Of a stretch of DNA of 6,674 nucleotides, positions 1 through 5,634 are shown piece after piece. Origin of the DNA: Leptolyngbya sp. SIO4C1 (GTDB lineage: Bacteria > Cyanobacteriota > Cyanobacteriia > Phormidesmidales > Phormidesmidaceae); the NCBI GenBank assembly GCA_010671975.1, contig JAAHIA010000276.1, positions 1 through 6,674 on the forward strand, read 5' to 3'. Below the pieces are notes generated by a model, which saw only the letters and a list, made by a program, of their open reading frames with translations, did no database searches and was not told the origin of the DNA. The position numbers and the translations under genes are program-made. Positions within the stretch are counted from its first letter, which is position 1, and each line of letters opens with the position of its first letter.

Positions 1-106
1 ACGCCTTGGGTCCGGGGCCAGCACCCTGCACGCTATCGCGCCAGAACTTGGCGAAGCGTTCGAGCTGTCCCTCGCGGTTGGCGGCGGTCGTCTCGGCGTA
101 GCTCAT
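1..106 (-). CDS. Partial hypothetical protein, 5' end only (runs off left edge)
   Basis: An open minus-strand frame has an ATG at 104-106 and continues past the window edge. About 35 residues are visible, beginning MSYAETTAANREGQLERFAK. An in-frame TAA at 131-133 limits the start; the ATG is the first standard start after it, but I see no Shine-Dalgarno sequence before it. About 28 of 34 codons end in G or C, and the first 120 bases are near 67% GC, clearly richer than the genes to the right. It has the same orientation as the dehydrogenase upstream, with a 42-nt gap. I do not recognise a family. The opposite strand is also open here (2-220), so strand choice rests on the gene not overlapping the dehydrogenase and on its plausible start. 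The call is weak. Confidence 0.4.
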   Translation of the reverse strand, partial: MSYAETTAANREGQLERFAKFWRDSVQGAGPGPKA

Positions 107-129
107 GGCGGTAACCAGGTGGTCACGTG

Positions 130-153
130 TTTAAAGTTAGCTTTAAAGCTAGC
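130..153. repeat. 12-bp tandem repeat with embedded 14-bp palindrome
   Basis: TTTAAAGTTAGC (130-141) is followed directly by TTTAAAGCTAGC (142-153), differing at one base. Within this, TAGCTTTAAAGCTA (138-151) is a perfect palindrome. It covers the dehydrogenase stop codon (149-151) and lies just upstream of the left-edge gene. An operator or a chance AT-rich repeat are both possible; it lacks a loop, so it is not a good terminator hairpin. Confidence 0.6.
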
Positions 154-1018
154 TGGAGAGCTGTCCACCGGTGACGTCTACCAGGGCTCCGGTCATAAAG
201 CTACTATCTTGAGCGGCTAAAAACACATAGGCGGGAGCAAGCTCTTCTGGCTGACCAGCTCTGCCAAAAGCATTGTCAGTGTCGTAGTTGTCTACTTTCT
301 CAATCGGCATGGTGGCCGGAATGTTGGGTGTCCAAACCGGGCCAGGCACCACCGCATTCACGCGAATCTGTCGATCGGCAAGGCTTTGAGCCAGCGATTT
401 TGTCAGCGCATGAACCGCTCCTTTGCTCGTCGCATAGTCAACCAGCATGCCCTTGCCAATTTTGCCCACAATGCTGCCGGTATTGATGATCACATCTCCG
501 GCTTCGAGATGCGGCAGTGCTGCTTTGACCATATAAAAGTAGCCAAAAACGTTGGTCTCAAGCGTCTGCCGAAACTGCACCTCAGTCAGGTCTTCTAGCG
601 ACTGCTGCGTCATCTGAAAAGCGGCATTGTTGACTAGAATGTTGAGCTGACCAAACCGATCGAGGGTTTGCTGTACCGCCGCCGCGCATTCTTCTGGCTT
701 GCGCACATCCATTTTGATGGTCAAGCAGTCGCCACCGCGCTCTGCTACAGCTTGCTGAGCTGTCTGCGCATCGGCATCGTTAACGTTGTAAGTGATGGCA
801 ACTTTTGCGCCTTCTAAAGCGTATGCGATCGCAACGGCCCGGCCAATGCCCGAGTCGCCTCCAGTGATCAGCGCCACCTTACCCTGCAGCTTGTTGGCCG
901 GCTGATAGTTAGACAGATCGCTATCCGGCGCAGGGACCATGTCTTCCTGGCTGGCCGGATAAGGCAGCTTTTGTCCAGGAATCTCGTCAGGCGTTGGTCT
1001 TCTTTCCTCAGTTTGCAT
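149..1018 (-). CDS. SDR-family NAD(P)-dependent oxidoreductase (general stress YghA/YhdF/YdaD type)
   Basis: This is a 289-residue classical short-chain dehydrogenase. The nucleotide-binding motif TGGDSGIG lies at 52-59 and NNAA at 130-133. The catalytic set is Asn156, Ser182, Tyr195 and Lys199 (YATSK, 195-199), followed by PGPVWTP at 225-231. The roughly 45-residue extension before the Rossmann fold, rich in Pro and Asp, is typical of the 'general stress protein 39' subgroup (B. subtilis YdaD/YhdF, E. coli YghA), cytoplasmic enzymes with poorly defined substrates. The start is the ATG at 1016-1018, because an AGGGAGG ribosome site sits 8 nt upstream. A longer reading from TTG at 1039 would put that ribosome site inside the gene. 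It lies 107 bp downstream of the topoisomerase gene on the same strand, so separate transcription is possible. The family is secure; the substrate is unknown. Confidence 0.93.
   Translation of the reverse strand: MQTEERRPTPDEIPGQKLPYPASQEDMVPAPDSDLSNYQPANKLQGKVALITGGDSGIGRAVAIAYALEGAKVAITYNVNDADAQTAQQAVAERGGDCLTIKMDVRKPEECAAAVQQTLDRFGQLNILVNNAAFQMTQQSLEDLTEVQFRQTLETNVFGYFYMVKAALPHLEAGDVIINTGSIVGKIGKGMLVDYATSKGAVHALTKSLAQSLADRQIRVNAVVPGPVWTPNIPATMPIEKVDNYDTDNAFGRAGQPEELAPAYVFLAAQDSSFMTGALVDVTGGQLSS
825..832. repeat. HIP1 octamer GCGATCGC
   Basis: Within the dehydrogenase, the octamer is read as Ala-Ile-Ala codons (residues 63-65). Confidence 0.9.
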
Positions 1019-1027
1019 GGCAAATGC

Positions 1028-1034
1028 CTCCCTG
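1028..1034 (-). promoter_or_regulatory. Shine-Dalgarno site that decides the dehydrogenase start
   Basis: The minus strand reads AGGGAGG followed by 8-9 nt and then ATG (1018). Its strength and spacing favour this ATG over the in-frame TTG at 1039. Confidence 0.75.
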
Positions 1035-1050
1035 CACAACTACCCCATCA

Positions 1051-1082
1051 GCTTAAGGAAGCGGCGGCGGCTTTCATTAAGC
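1051..1082 (-). terminator. Possible hairpin between topoisomerase and dehydrogenase genes
   Basis: GCTTAA (1051-1056) pairs with TTAAGC (1077-1082), and AAGC (1059-1062) pairs with GCTT (1070-1073) across a GGCGGCG loop. The hairpin begins 43 nt after the topoisomerase stop codon. No T-run follows on the minus strand, so it is at best a weak or non-canonical terminator. It could equally be a leader structure of the dehydrogenase mRNA. Confidence 0.3.
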
Positions 1083-1125
1083 CTAGCGACAGAGATCAGA
1101 GGTAGAAATTGTTGCCTCGCTCGGT

Positions 1126-2259
1126 TTAATTGAGCGGATCGGTTCGCTCTAGCAGCGCCAGCACCTGCGACTCGCCGCGATCTAGCTGGGCTAGGGGCTG
1201 CGCGGCCTGCATAAATTCTAACAGCCAGCCTTCGGTGTAGGCATCTGGAATGGCTGGATGCACATAGTACTTACGACAGGTGGCAGGCCGGTTGCCTAGC
1301 TGCTTCGCGGCTGCTTTAACGGCCGCACTCACGTGACGGCTGGCCACCTTTTCTGAATCTGGCACGCCCAGCGTTTGCAGCGTCTCAGCGGCGGTCACGC
1401 TGCCGGCCCAGGTGCGAAAGTCTTTAGCTGTGAAGGCTTCTCCCATAATCGCCTGCAGGTAGTCATTCACATCGCCAGAATCTACTACCTGCCGCTCGCC
1501 TGCAGCATCAACATATTGAAAGAGAGAATAGCCAGGAATCTCTTTGCAGGCTTTAACAATTTTAGCCAGCTGCGGATCGCTCAGGTCAATTTCGTGCTTA
1601 ATGCCGCTCTTGCCGCGAAACTCAAACTTGAGATGCGAACCGCTGATTTCGACATGCCGATCGCGCAGCGTGGTTAGCCCATAGGAGCCGTTTGACTTGG
1701 CGTATTCAGGATTGCCGACGCGAATCAGGGTCTGATCTAGCAGCCTAATCACGGTTGCCACCACGCGCTGACGGTGGCTTGAGCGCTGCTGCATGTGAGC
1801 TTGCACCTGCTGGCGCAGCTCTGGCAGAGCCTGACCAAACGGCAGCAGTCGATGAAACTTAATCTGGCTGCGCATCTGGCGCCACTTAGCATGGTAGCGA
1901 TACTGCTTACGGCCCTTCTGATCGCGACCGGTAGCCTGCAGGTGCCCGTTCGGATCCGGGCAAATCCAGACAGACGACCAGCCCGGTGGAATACCAATTG
2001 TTTTGATACGCGATCGCACCTGCTCAGAGGTGACTCGGCTGCCGTCTGGATAAAAGTAGGTAAACCCGCGCCCCCAAGGCTGACGCTGAATGCCGGGCGT
2101 GCGATCGCTCACGTAGCGCAGGTCGGCCAGGCGGGCTGTTTTTTCTGGATTGAGATAAAGCTTTTCTACCGTACTGACCACCGATTGCAGCCGTTTCGCT
2201 AGGGTAACCTCTCTATTAAAAGATACCGATGGCGACGGCGGCGTCTGTCTAAAAGGCAA
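1126..2259 (-). CDS. DNA topoisomerase IB, poxvirus-like bacterial type
   Basis: This 377-residue enzyme of the type IB family relaxes supercoiled DNA by making a transient 3'-phosphotyrosine nick. The N-terminal domain covers about 45-110 (LRYVSDRTPGIQRQPWGRGF, 47-66). The catalytic domain covers about 115-345. The active-site set is visible: Arg180 (LIRVGN), Lys217 (RGKSG), Arg282 (KDFRTWAG), Asn323 (LGNRP) and the nucleophile Tyr332 (KYYVHP). The spacings of 37, 65, 41 and 9 residues match my recollection of the Deinococcus enzyme, which also has Asn where vaccinia has His265. The start is uncertain: TTG at 2257-2259 is used because the upstream frame, open back to a TAA at 2335-2337, offers no better codon, and an internal GTG (2179-2181) would cut into the conserved region's approach. 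No clear ribosome site precedes it. It is divergent from the acidic membrane protein gene. Confidence 0.95.
   Translation of the reverse strand: MPFRQTPPSPSVSFNREVTLAKRLQSVVSTVEKLYLNPEKTARLADLRYVSDRTPGIQRQPWGRGFTYFYPDGSRVTSEQVRSRIKTIGIPPGWSSVWICPDPNGHLQATGRDQKGRKQYRYHAKWRQMRSQIKFHRLLPFGQALPELRQQVQAHMQQRSSHRQRVVATVIRLLDQTLIRVGNPEYAKSNGSYGLTTLRDRHVEISGSHLKFEFRGKSGIKHEIDLSDPQLAKIVKACKEIPGYSLFQYVDAAGERQVVDSGDVNDYLQAIMGEAFTAKDFRTWAGSVTAAETLQTLGVPDSEKVASRHVSAAVKAAAKQLGNRPATCRKYYVHPAIPDAYTEGWLLEFMQAAQPLAQLDRGESQVLALLERTDPLN
2010..2017. repeat. HIP1 octamer GCGATCGC
   Basis: In the topoisomerase gene, it spans the Val-Arg-Ser-Arg codons (residues 81-84), offset from the reading frame. Confidence 0.9.
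2101..2108. repeat. HIP1 octamer GCGATCGC
   Basis: In the topoisomerase gene, it is read across the Ser-Asp-Arg codons (residues 51-53) of the conserved SDRTPG segment. Confidence 0.9.
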
Positions 2260-2279
2260 CAGCTGGGCTCTATCACGAG

Positions 2280-2310
2280 GCAGGTGAACAGAAGAGGCAA
2301 TTCTACCTGC
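2280..2310. promoter_or_regulatory. Inverted repeat in the divergent spacer
   Basis: GCAGGT (2280-2285) pairs with ACCTGC (2305-2310), and AGAA (2290-2293) with TTCT (2301-2304) around a 7-nt loop; GAAC is bulged on the left arm. It lies between the divergent topoisomerase and acidic-protein genes (spacer 2260-2374). It could be an operator or, on the minus strand, a leader hairpin of the topoisomerase mRNA. A possible -10 for the plus-strand gene is TATGCT at 2340-2345, but I see no matching -35. Confidence 0.35.
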
Positions 2311-2363
2311 AGACAGAGTCTCTTTTAGAGAACTTTAGCTATGCTGAAATGCCCTAAACGCAC

Positions 2364-2367
2364 GGAG
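2364..2367 (+). promoter_or_regulatory. Shine-Dalgarno GGAG for the acidic membrane protein
   Basis: GGAG is followed by a 7-nt spacer and the ATG at 2375, which supports that start. Confidence 0.65.
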
Positions 2368-2374
2368 AGCTGCT

Positions 2375-2890
2375 ATGCCTGCCGATCCTAACGCAGATCC
2401 TAATCTTGACCCTAACTCTGTTCACGGTCGCCCGGCGTCGCCTGACGAAGTTGCCTATCGCGATGGCTATGTGCAAGGTCGCCGCGCGGAGCAAGACGTT
2501 CAGGCGAATCTACAGGCGCGGCGAGAGGCCGATACTCGCGCCCGAGAAAACAACAGCGCGGCTAGCGGTCTGCTGCTAGGACTGCTGCTGGCAATCATTG
2601 CGATCGCAACGGGCGGCGCGATCTTCTACCTCAGTCGCGACAGTCAGGAGGCAATTCAAACCCCTGAGCTGCCCGACGTCAACGTTGAAATGCCAGAAGT
2701 CCCTGACGTCAACAACATTACTATTGAGGCCCCCGAGCTGCCCGAAGTGAATATTGGAACGCCAGCTGCCCCAGAAGCCGAGGTGCCCGAAGCGCCAGCC
2801 CCAGAGACAGACGCGCCGGCAGAAGCCCCCGTCGCGGCCCCGGAAGCCACCGACGCGGCTGAACCCGAGACCCCTGCCGCTAGCGAATAG
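2375..2890 (+). CDS. Single-span membrane protein with acidic Pro-rich extracytoplasmic tail (hypothetical)
   Basis: This 171-residue protein belongs to no functional family I can name. A DPN-repeat start (3-14) is followed by a charged, Arg-rich stretch with YRDGYVQGRR (28-37). One membrane segment lies at about 65-86. The tail from 96 to the end is made of Pro, Glu, Ala, Asp and Val without a single basic residue. The tail opens with three imperfect E(L/V)P(D/E)VN repeats at 98-103, 108-113 and 121-126. The whole protein has no Lys, Cys or Trp. Arginines before the span and acidic residues after it suggest that the N-terminus is cytoplasmic and the tail periplasmic. The ATG is supported by GGAG 7 nt upstream. 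Its 3' end meets the TPR gene convergently with 8 bp between. The frame is well supported; the function is unknown. Confidence 0.88.
   Translation: MPADPNADPNLDPNSVHGRPASPDEVAYRDGYVQGRRAEQDVQANLQARREADTRARENNSAASGLLLGLLLAIIAIATGGAIFYLSRDSQEAIQTPELPDVNVEMPEVPDVNNITIEAPELPEVNIGTPAAPEAEVPEAPAPETDAPAEAPVAAPEATDAAEPETPAASE
2600..2607. repeat. HIP1 octamer GCGATCGC
   Basis: It encodes Ala76-Ile77-Ala78 in the membrane span of the acidic protein. Confidence 0.9.
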
Positions 2891-2908
2891 GCAACCTGCT
2901 AATCGGCA
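2875..2908. terminator. Possible bidirectional hairpin over two convergent stop codons
   Basis: TGCCG (2875-2879) pairs with CGGCA (2904-2908), and TAGC (2881-2884) with GCTA (2898-2901), leaving a 13-nt loop and a 1x2 internal loop. The plus-strand stop (2888-2890) lies in the loop and the minus-strand stop (2899-2901) in the stem. No T-run follows in either direction. It is the only candidate for ending either transcript at this tight convergent junction. Confidence 0.35.
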
Positions 2909-4041
2909 TTCCAGCTGTCTAGCAGCGCTTCTGCTCTTTCTAAGCCCTCTTCGTCTTCGTGCCGCTCATAGAGCCGACGGGCTTTGCGCACAGCGCGAAT
3001 GGCGGCATCTTGCTGATCTTGCCCCCACAGCGCCAGTCCCAAATTGTAGTGAGCTCCAGCATCGTCGGGTAGCTCGCGGGTTAAAAATCGGTAGGCAATC
3101 ACCGCCCGAATATACTGCTGGCGCTCTATCAGCATTTCACCTAAGGCCGCCTGAGCCGGAACCAGCGTCGGATCGGCATCGACCGCCTCTTCATAGTGAA
3201 TAAACGCTTGCTCCAGGTCACCGCGATTGTGCAAAATCTCAGCTAGCTGAAACTGCGCTGTCCCATTGCGAGGATTGAGTCGAATAGAGCGCCGCAGTGC
3301 CGTCTCGGCCTGCTCATTGTTGCCTTGGGCTAGCCAAATTTCGGCCAGGTTGCCATAGACGCTACTGCGACTGGGGTCGAGCTCTAGGGCCCGCTGTAGG
3401 GGCTCTAGGGCTGCCTCGTAGTCTCCCTGGCTGAGGTAAAGTAGGCCAATTGCTTCGTGTGCCTGAGCATTGCCAGGCGCCAGCTGCACCAGCTCCTCGT
3501 AAGCTTCTCTGGCATCGTCATACTCTTCCTGACGCAGCAGCAGCCCTCCGAGTCCTAAATAGGCATTGGCTTCGTCTGGAGCCATGCGAATAATTTCGCG
3601 ATAGACGTCGACCGCCTCATCGTAGCGCTCGGCCTTAAACAGGCTATGTGCCAAGCCGTAGCGAAAGGGCAGATTGCGGCTGTCGCGATCGATTGCCTGC
3701 CGATAGTTTTCTGCGGCTAGCTGATAGTCGCCCTGCTGCACCTGCAGATAGCCGATGCCCGAATACAGCCGCGCATTGTCTCGATCAATTTGCAGCGCCT
3801 GCTGGTAGTAGGCAATGGCACTGGCATAGTCGCTTGCGTCAATTTCTTGCTGCGCCTGCCTCAGCAGGTCGTTGAGCTGTGCCTCATCTGCTTCGGACAG
3901 CGATGCGCTTTGAGCAACGACGGTGGATGAGCGCAAGTCTGACCTAAAGCGGGTCGGGGTACCGCCGCTTGCCTGCACGGACAGCGTCATCGCTAGCAGC
4001 CAGCTACCCGCAAGTATCGCTATCTGTGAACTCTTGAACAC
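2899..4041 (-). CDS. Exported tetratricopeptide-repeat (TPR) protein
   Basis: This 380-residue protein begins with a signal peptide: Lys3, a hydrophobic core at 7-22, and a likely cut after VQA (22-24). From about residue 55 it consists of nine consecutive 34-residue TPR units with no insertions. Examples are YGLAHSLFKAERYDEAVDVY and YLGLGGLLLRQEEYDDAREA, with the usual Gly/Ala-8, Tyr-11 and Ala-20 pattern and Pro near position 32. It ends with a short helix and SWNAD. TPR superhelices bind other proteins, so this is likely a periplasmic or cell-surface scaffold; the partner cannot be inferred. The start is GTG (4039-4041), with AGGAGG 7 nt upstream, the best ribosome site in the window. It lies 114 bp downstream of the methyltransferase on the same strand. 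Confidence 0.92.
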   Translation of the reverse strand: MFKSSQIAILAGSWLLAMTLSVQASGGTPTRFRSDLRSSTVVAQSASLSEADEAQLNDLLRQAQQEIDASDYASAIAYYQQALQIDRDNARLYSGIGYLQVQQGDYQLAAENYRQAIDRDSRNLPFRYGLAHSLFKAERYDEAVDVYREIIRMAPDEANAYLGLGGLLLRQEEYDDAREAYEELVQLAPGNAQAHEAIGLLYLSQGDYEAALEPLQRALELDPSRSSVYGNLAEIWLAQGNNEQAETALRRSIRLNPRNGTAQFQLAEILHNRGDLEQAFIHYEEAVDADPTLVPAQAALGEMLIERQQYIRAVIAYRFLTRELPDDAGAHYNLGLALWGQDQQDAAIRAVRKARRLYERHEDEEGLERAEALLDSWNAD

Positions 4042-4048
4042 GGCCTAA

Positions 4049-4054
4049 CCTCCT
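4049..4054 (-). promoter_or_regulatory. Strong Shine-Dalgarno AGGAGG for the TPR gene
   Basis: The minus strand reads AGGAGG, then 7 nt, then GTG. It fixes a non-ATG start. The AT-rich stretch 4080-4135 behind it has -10-like strings on the minus strand (TAAAAT, TAGAAT) but no convincing -35. Confidence 0.8.
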
Positions 4055-4155
4055 CGTAAATTCTGTCGCTACGCTGAACGCAGATTTATGATTTTATCAA
4101 CTACTGATTCTATCCAAAGACAAAATAATCAGGCACGTTCTGAAACTGCCGCTGA

Positions 4156-5448
4156 CTAGCCGCGCCAGCGCAGCACAATCACCTCTTCACGCAGGTCAAC
4201 TTCAGTTTTAGAGGCGCGTCGCGTGCGGAATAGATGAATATCAACCAGCTCATAGCCCAGGCTTTGAGCAATCTCAGCCAGCAGCCGTCCGGTCTGAATA
4301 TGCACTCGCAGATAGGATGCCTGATCGCCTACCACGTAGGCCAGCAGCGCTCCTGGCTTCAGCACAGGCCGCAGGCTAGCAAAGTGCTTAGCCATCCCAC
4401 CGAAGTACAGCCGGGTGGCTCGACCATAGAGCCGAGAGAAACCGCTGGTTTTGCCCCAGGCCTGTCGCCGTCGCTCAATCTCCTGTGCAAGCTGAAGCAC
4501 CTCAGGATAGCCAAGGCTCCACTGATCGTCCGTATCTTGACTGTAAATGCTGCGACTGTTGGAGCGCAGCAGCTGCTGTTTAACGGCGCGCAGTTCGGCT
4601 TTGTTTTGCAAAAATCCTAGAAGCACAGACTCTAGGCGGGTGGCGCGTGTGTAGTCTTTTTCGTTGGGATAGGGGGGCGAAGTGATCACGGCATCAATTG
4701 AGCCGGGCTGCAGCTGGTCTAAGCAGCGGGCATCGCACAGATAGACCTGACTTGGCGATCGGCGCTGGGGAGAGACTTGCAAAAGATCGCTGGCCATGAT
4801 CTGAACGGCCTCCAGCCACAGGCGCAGAACGGGCGCATCAGTCTTACGCTGACGAGAGACGCCAATCTCGGGCGCAAACCGCAAATTGCTGGCTAGCACA
4901 GCTACCTTAGCCAAGGCCAGCCGCTCATGGTGATAAAACTGAGGATGGCTACGCTGCTCGACTTCTTTCAGCAAGCGCAGCAGCTTGTGCAGCGGGCGAT
5001 GGCTAATGGCATCTTTAAACAGCAGCTTTTCGGCTTCAGGGTCGAGCGTTGGGTGCAGACCCTCAGCTGGAAACAGGGCCAAATCACTGCTGACTGTTTC
5101 GACAATTTGCTGGGCGTGCTGTAGTAGCGCGGCGGCATCAATCTGCCAGCTGAGCTTGGTTTGACTGGCAAACTGGGCCATCGGGTTTGCTTCAGTGCCT
5201 ATGCAGGGGACACCGAGCTTTTTGCATTCCACCAGCGTTGTGCCTGTGCCTGAGAACGGATCTAGCACGCGCTGCTGGGGCGTGATTTGAAACGCCTCAA
5301 GGCACTGTCGCACCAGGTGAGGCGGGAAGGACAAAATAAACCGATACCAGTCGTGAACAGCGCGGTCTGAGGCTGTGAGCTGATTGAGCGATCGCTGCGA
5401 TGGATTAGGTGAACTGAGGCAGTTCGCTATCTGAAGGCAGTTGTCCAT
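4156..5448 (-). CDS. SAM-dependent DNA amino-methyltransferase (N4-cytosine or N6-adenine), orphan
   Basis: This 430-residue protein has the motifs of N6-adenine/N4-cytosine DNA methyltransferases. They are a motif X-like segment DWYRFILSFPP (33-43), SAM-binding motif I VLDPFSGTGTT (61-71) with the ribose-contacting acid in GTEANP (84-89), and catalytic motif IV TSPPY (256-260). The order is motif I first, then about 185 residues that probably include the target-recognition region, then motif IV. TSPPY is common in N4-cytosine enzymes but does not settle the base. No restriction endonuclease gene is adjacent, so it looks solitary, as several known cyanobacterial methyltransferases are. The start ATG (5446-5448) is the only standard one after an in-frame TAA at 5467-5469, yet it lacks a ribosome site. 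It is divergent from the gene at 5635. The class is certain; the target site is unknown. Confidence 0.92.
   Translation of the reverse strand: MDNCLQIANCLSSPNPSQRSLNQLTASDRAVHDWYRFILSFPPHLVRQCLEAFQITPQQRVLDPFSGTGTTLVECKKLGVPCIGTEANPMAQFASQTKLSWQIDAAALLQHAQQIVETVSSDLALFPAEGLHPTLDPEAEKLLFKDAISHRPLHKLLRLLKEVEQRSHPQFYHHERLALAKVAVLASNLRFAPEIGVSRQRKTDAPVLRLWLEAVQIMASDLLQVSPQRRSPSQVYLCDARCLDQLQPGSIDAVITSPPYPNEKDYTRATRLESVLLGFLQNKAELRAVKQQLLRSNSRSIYSQDTDDQWSLGYPEVLQLAQEIERRRQAWGKTSGFSRLYGRATRLYFGGMAKHFASLRPVLKPGALLAYVVGDQASYLRVHIQTGRLLAEIAQSLGYELVDIHLFRTRRASKTEVDLREEVIVLRWRG
5388..5395. repeat. HIP1 octamer GCGATCGC
   Basis: It lies near the methyltransferase 5' end, across the Gln-Arg-Ser-Leu codons (residues 18-21). 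Confidence 0.9.
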
Positions 5449-5506
5449 CTGCAGCGTTAGAGGCGTTTACAAGATGTCGGGCAGGCTATCGAGCAAGGCT
5501 TTGATA

Positions 5507-5544
5507 GATTAGTAATCAGGCGCTACAGGCAATGTAGCGGATTA
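5507..5544. promoter_or_regulatory. Nested inverted repeats in the divergent methyltransferase spacer
   Basis: CGCTACA (5521-5527) and TGTAGCG (5533-5539) form a perfect 7-bp stem with a GGCAA loop. TAATC (5513-5517) and GATTA (5540-5544) extend it to 12 bp with a 3-nt AGG bulge. GATTA at 5507-5511 can pair with the same TAATC instead, giving GATTAGTAATC, a mutually exclusive alternative. It could be an operator, or a leader structure of the methyltransferase mRNA. Confidence 0.5.
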
Positions 5545-5554
5545 TCAGGGACAT

Positions 5555-5568
5555 TACAAACGTTTGTA
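5555..5568. promoter_or_regulatory. Perfect 14-bp palindrome TACAAACGTTTGTA, possible operator
   Basis: It lies 107 bp from the methyltransferase start and 66 bp from the plus-strand gene start, a suitable place for a dimeric repressor that controls either gene. It does not match the NtcA (GTA-N8-TAC) or LexA boxes that I know from cyanobacteria. Confidence 0.45.
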
Positions 5569-5634
5569 CTAAGTTTAGCGACGTTCAACGGCTAGAGTGA
5601 GACTTTAATTGCCGCCATATGAGGCAGCGAAGCC

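Noticed and set aside
2..220. Plus-strand open frame at the left edge
   Set aside because: It overlaps about 70 bases of the dehydrogenase C-terminal coding end on the other strand and resembles no known protein; the minus-strand frame avoids the overlap.
386..598. Plus-strand frame of 70 codons
   Set aside because: It lies wholly inside the dehydrogenase on the opposite strand, with no recognisable protein features.
1016..1039. Longer dehydrogenase from TTG 1039 (extra MCREAFA)
   Set aside because: The AGGGAGG ribosome site lies inside that extension and points to the ATG at 1018.
1375..2202. Frames antisense to or out of phase with topoisomerase IB (1375-1677, 1749-1997, 1795-2202)
   Set aside because: The topoisomerase has a complete family-specific active site; these frames are its shadows.
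2656..2850. Minus-strand Ala/Gly/Ser-rich frame
   Set aside because: It is the mirror of the Pro/Glu/Ala codons of the acidic tail; low complexity keeps it open.
2754..3203. 149-codon plus-strand frame
   Set aside because: It crosses the 3' ends of two well-supported genes, and its Arg/Pro-rich sequence is typical of an out-of-frame reading.
4234..5171. Frames inside the methyltransferase (4234-4620, 4927-5124, 4968-5171)
   Set aside because: They overlap conserved methyltransferase sequence and show no domain or ribosome site.
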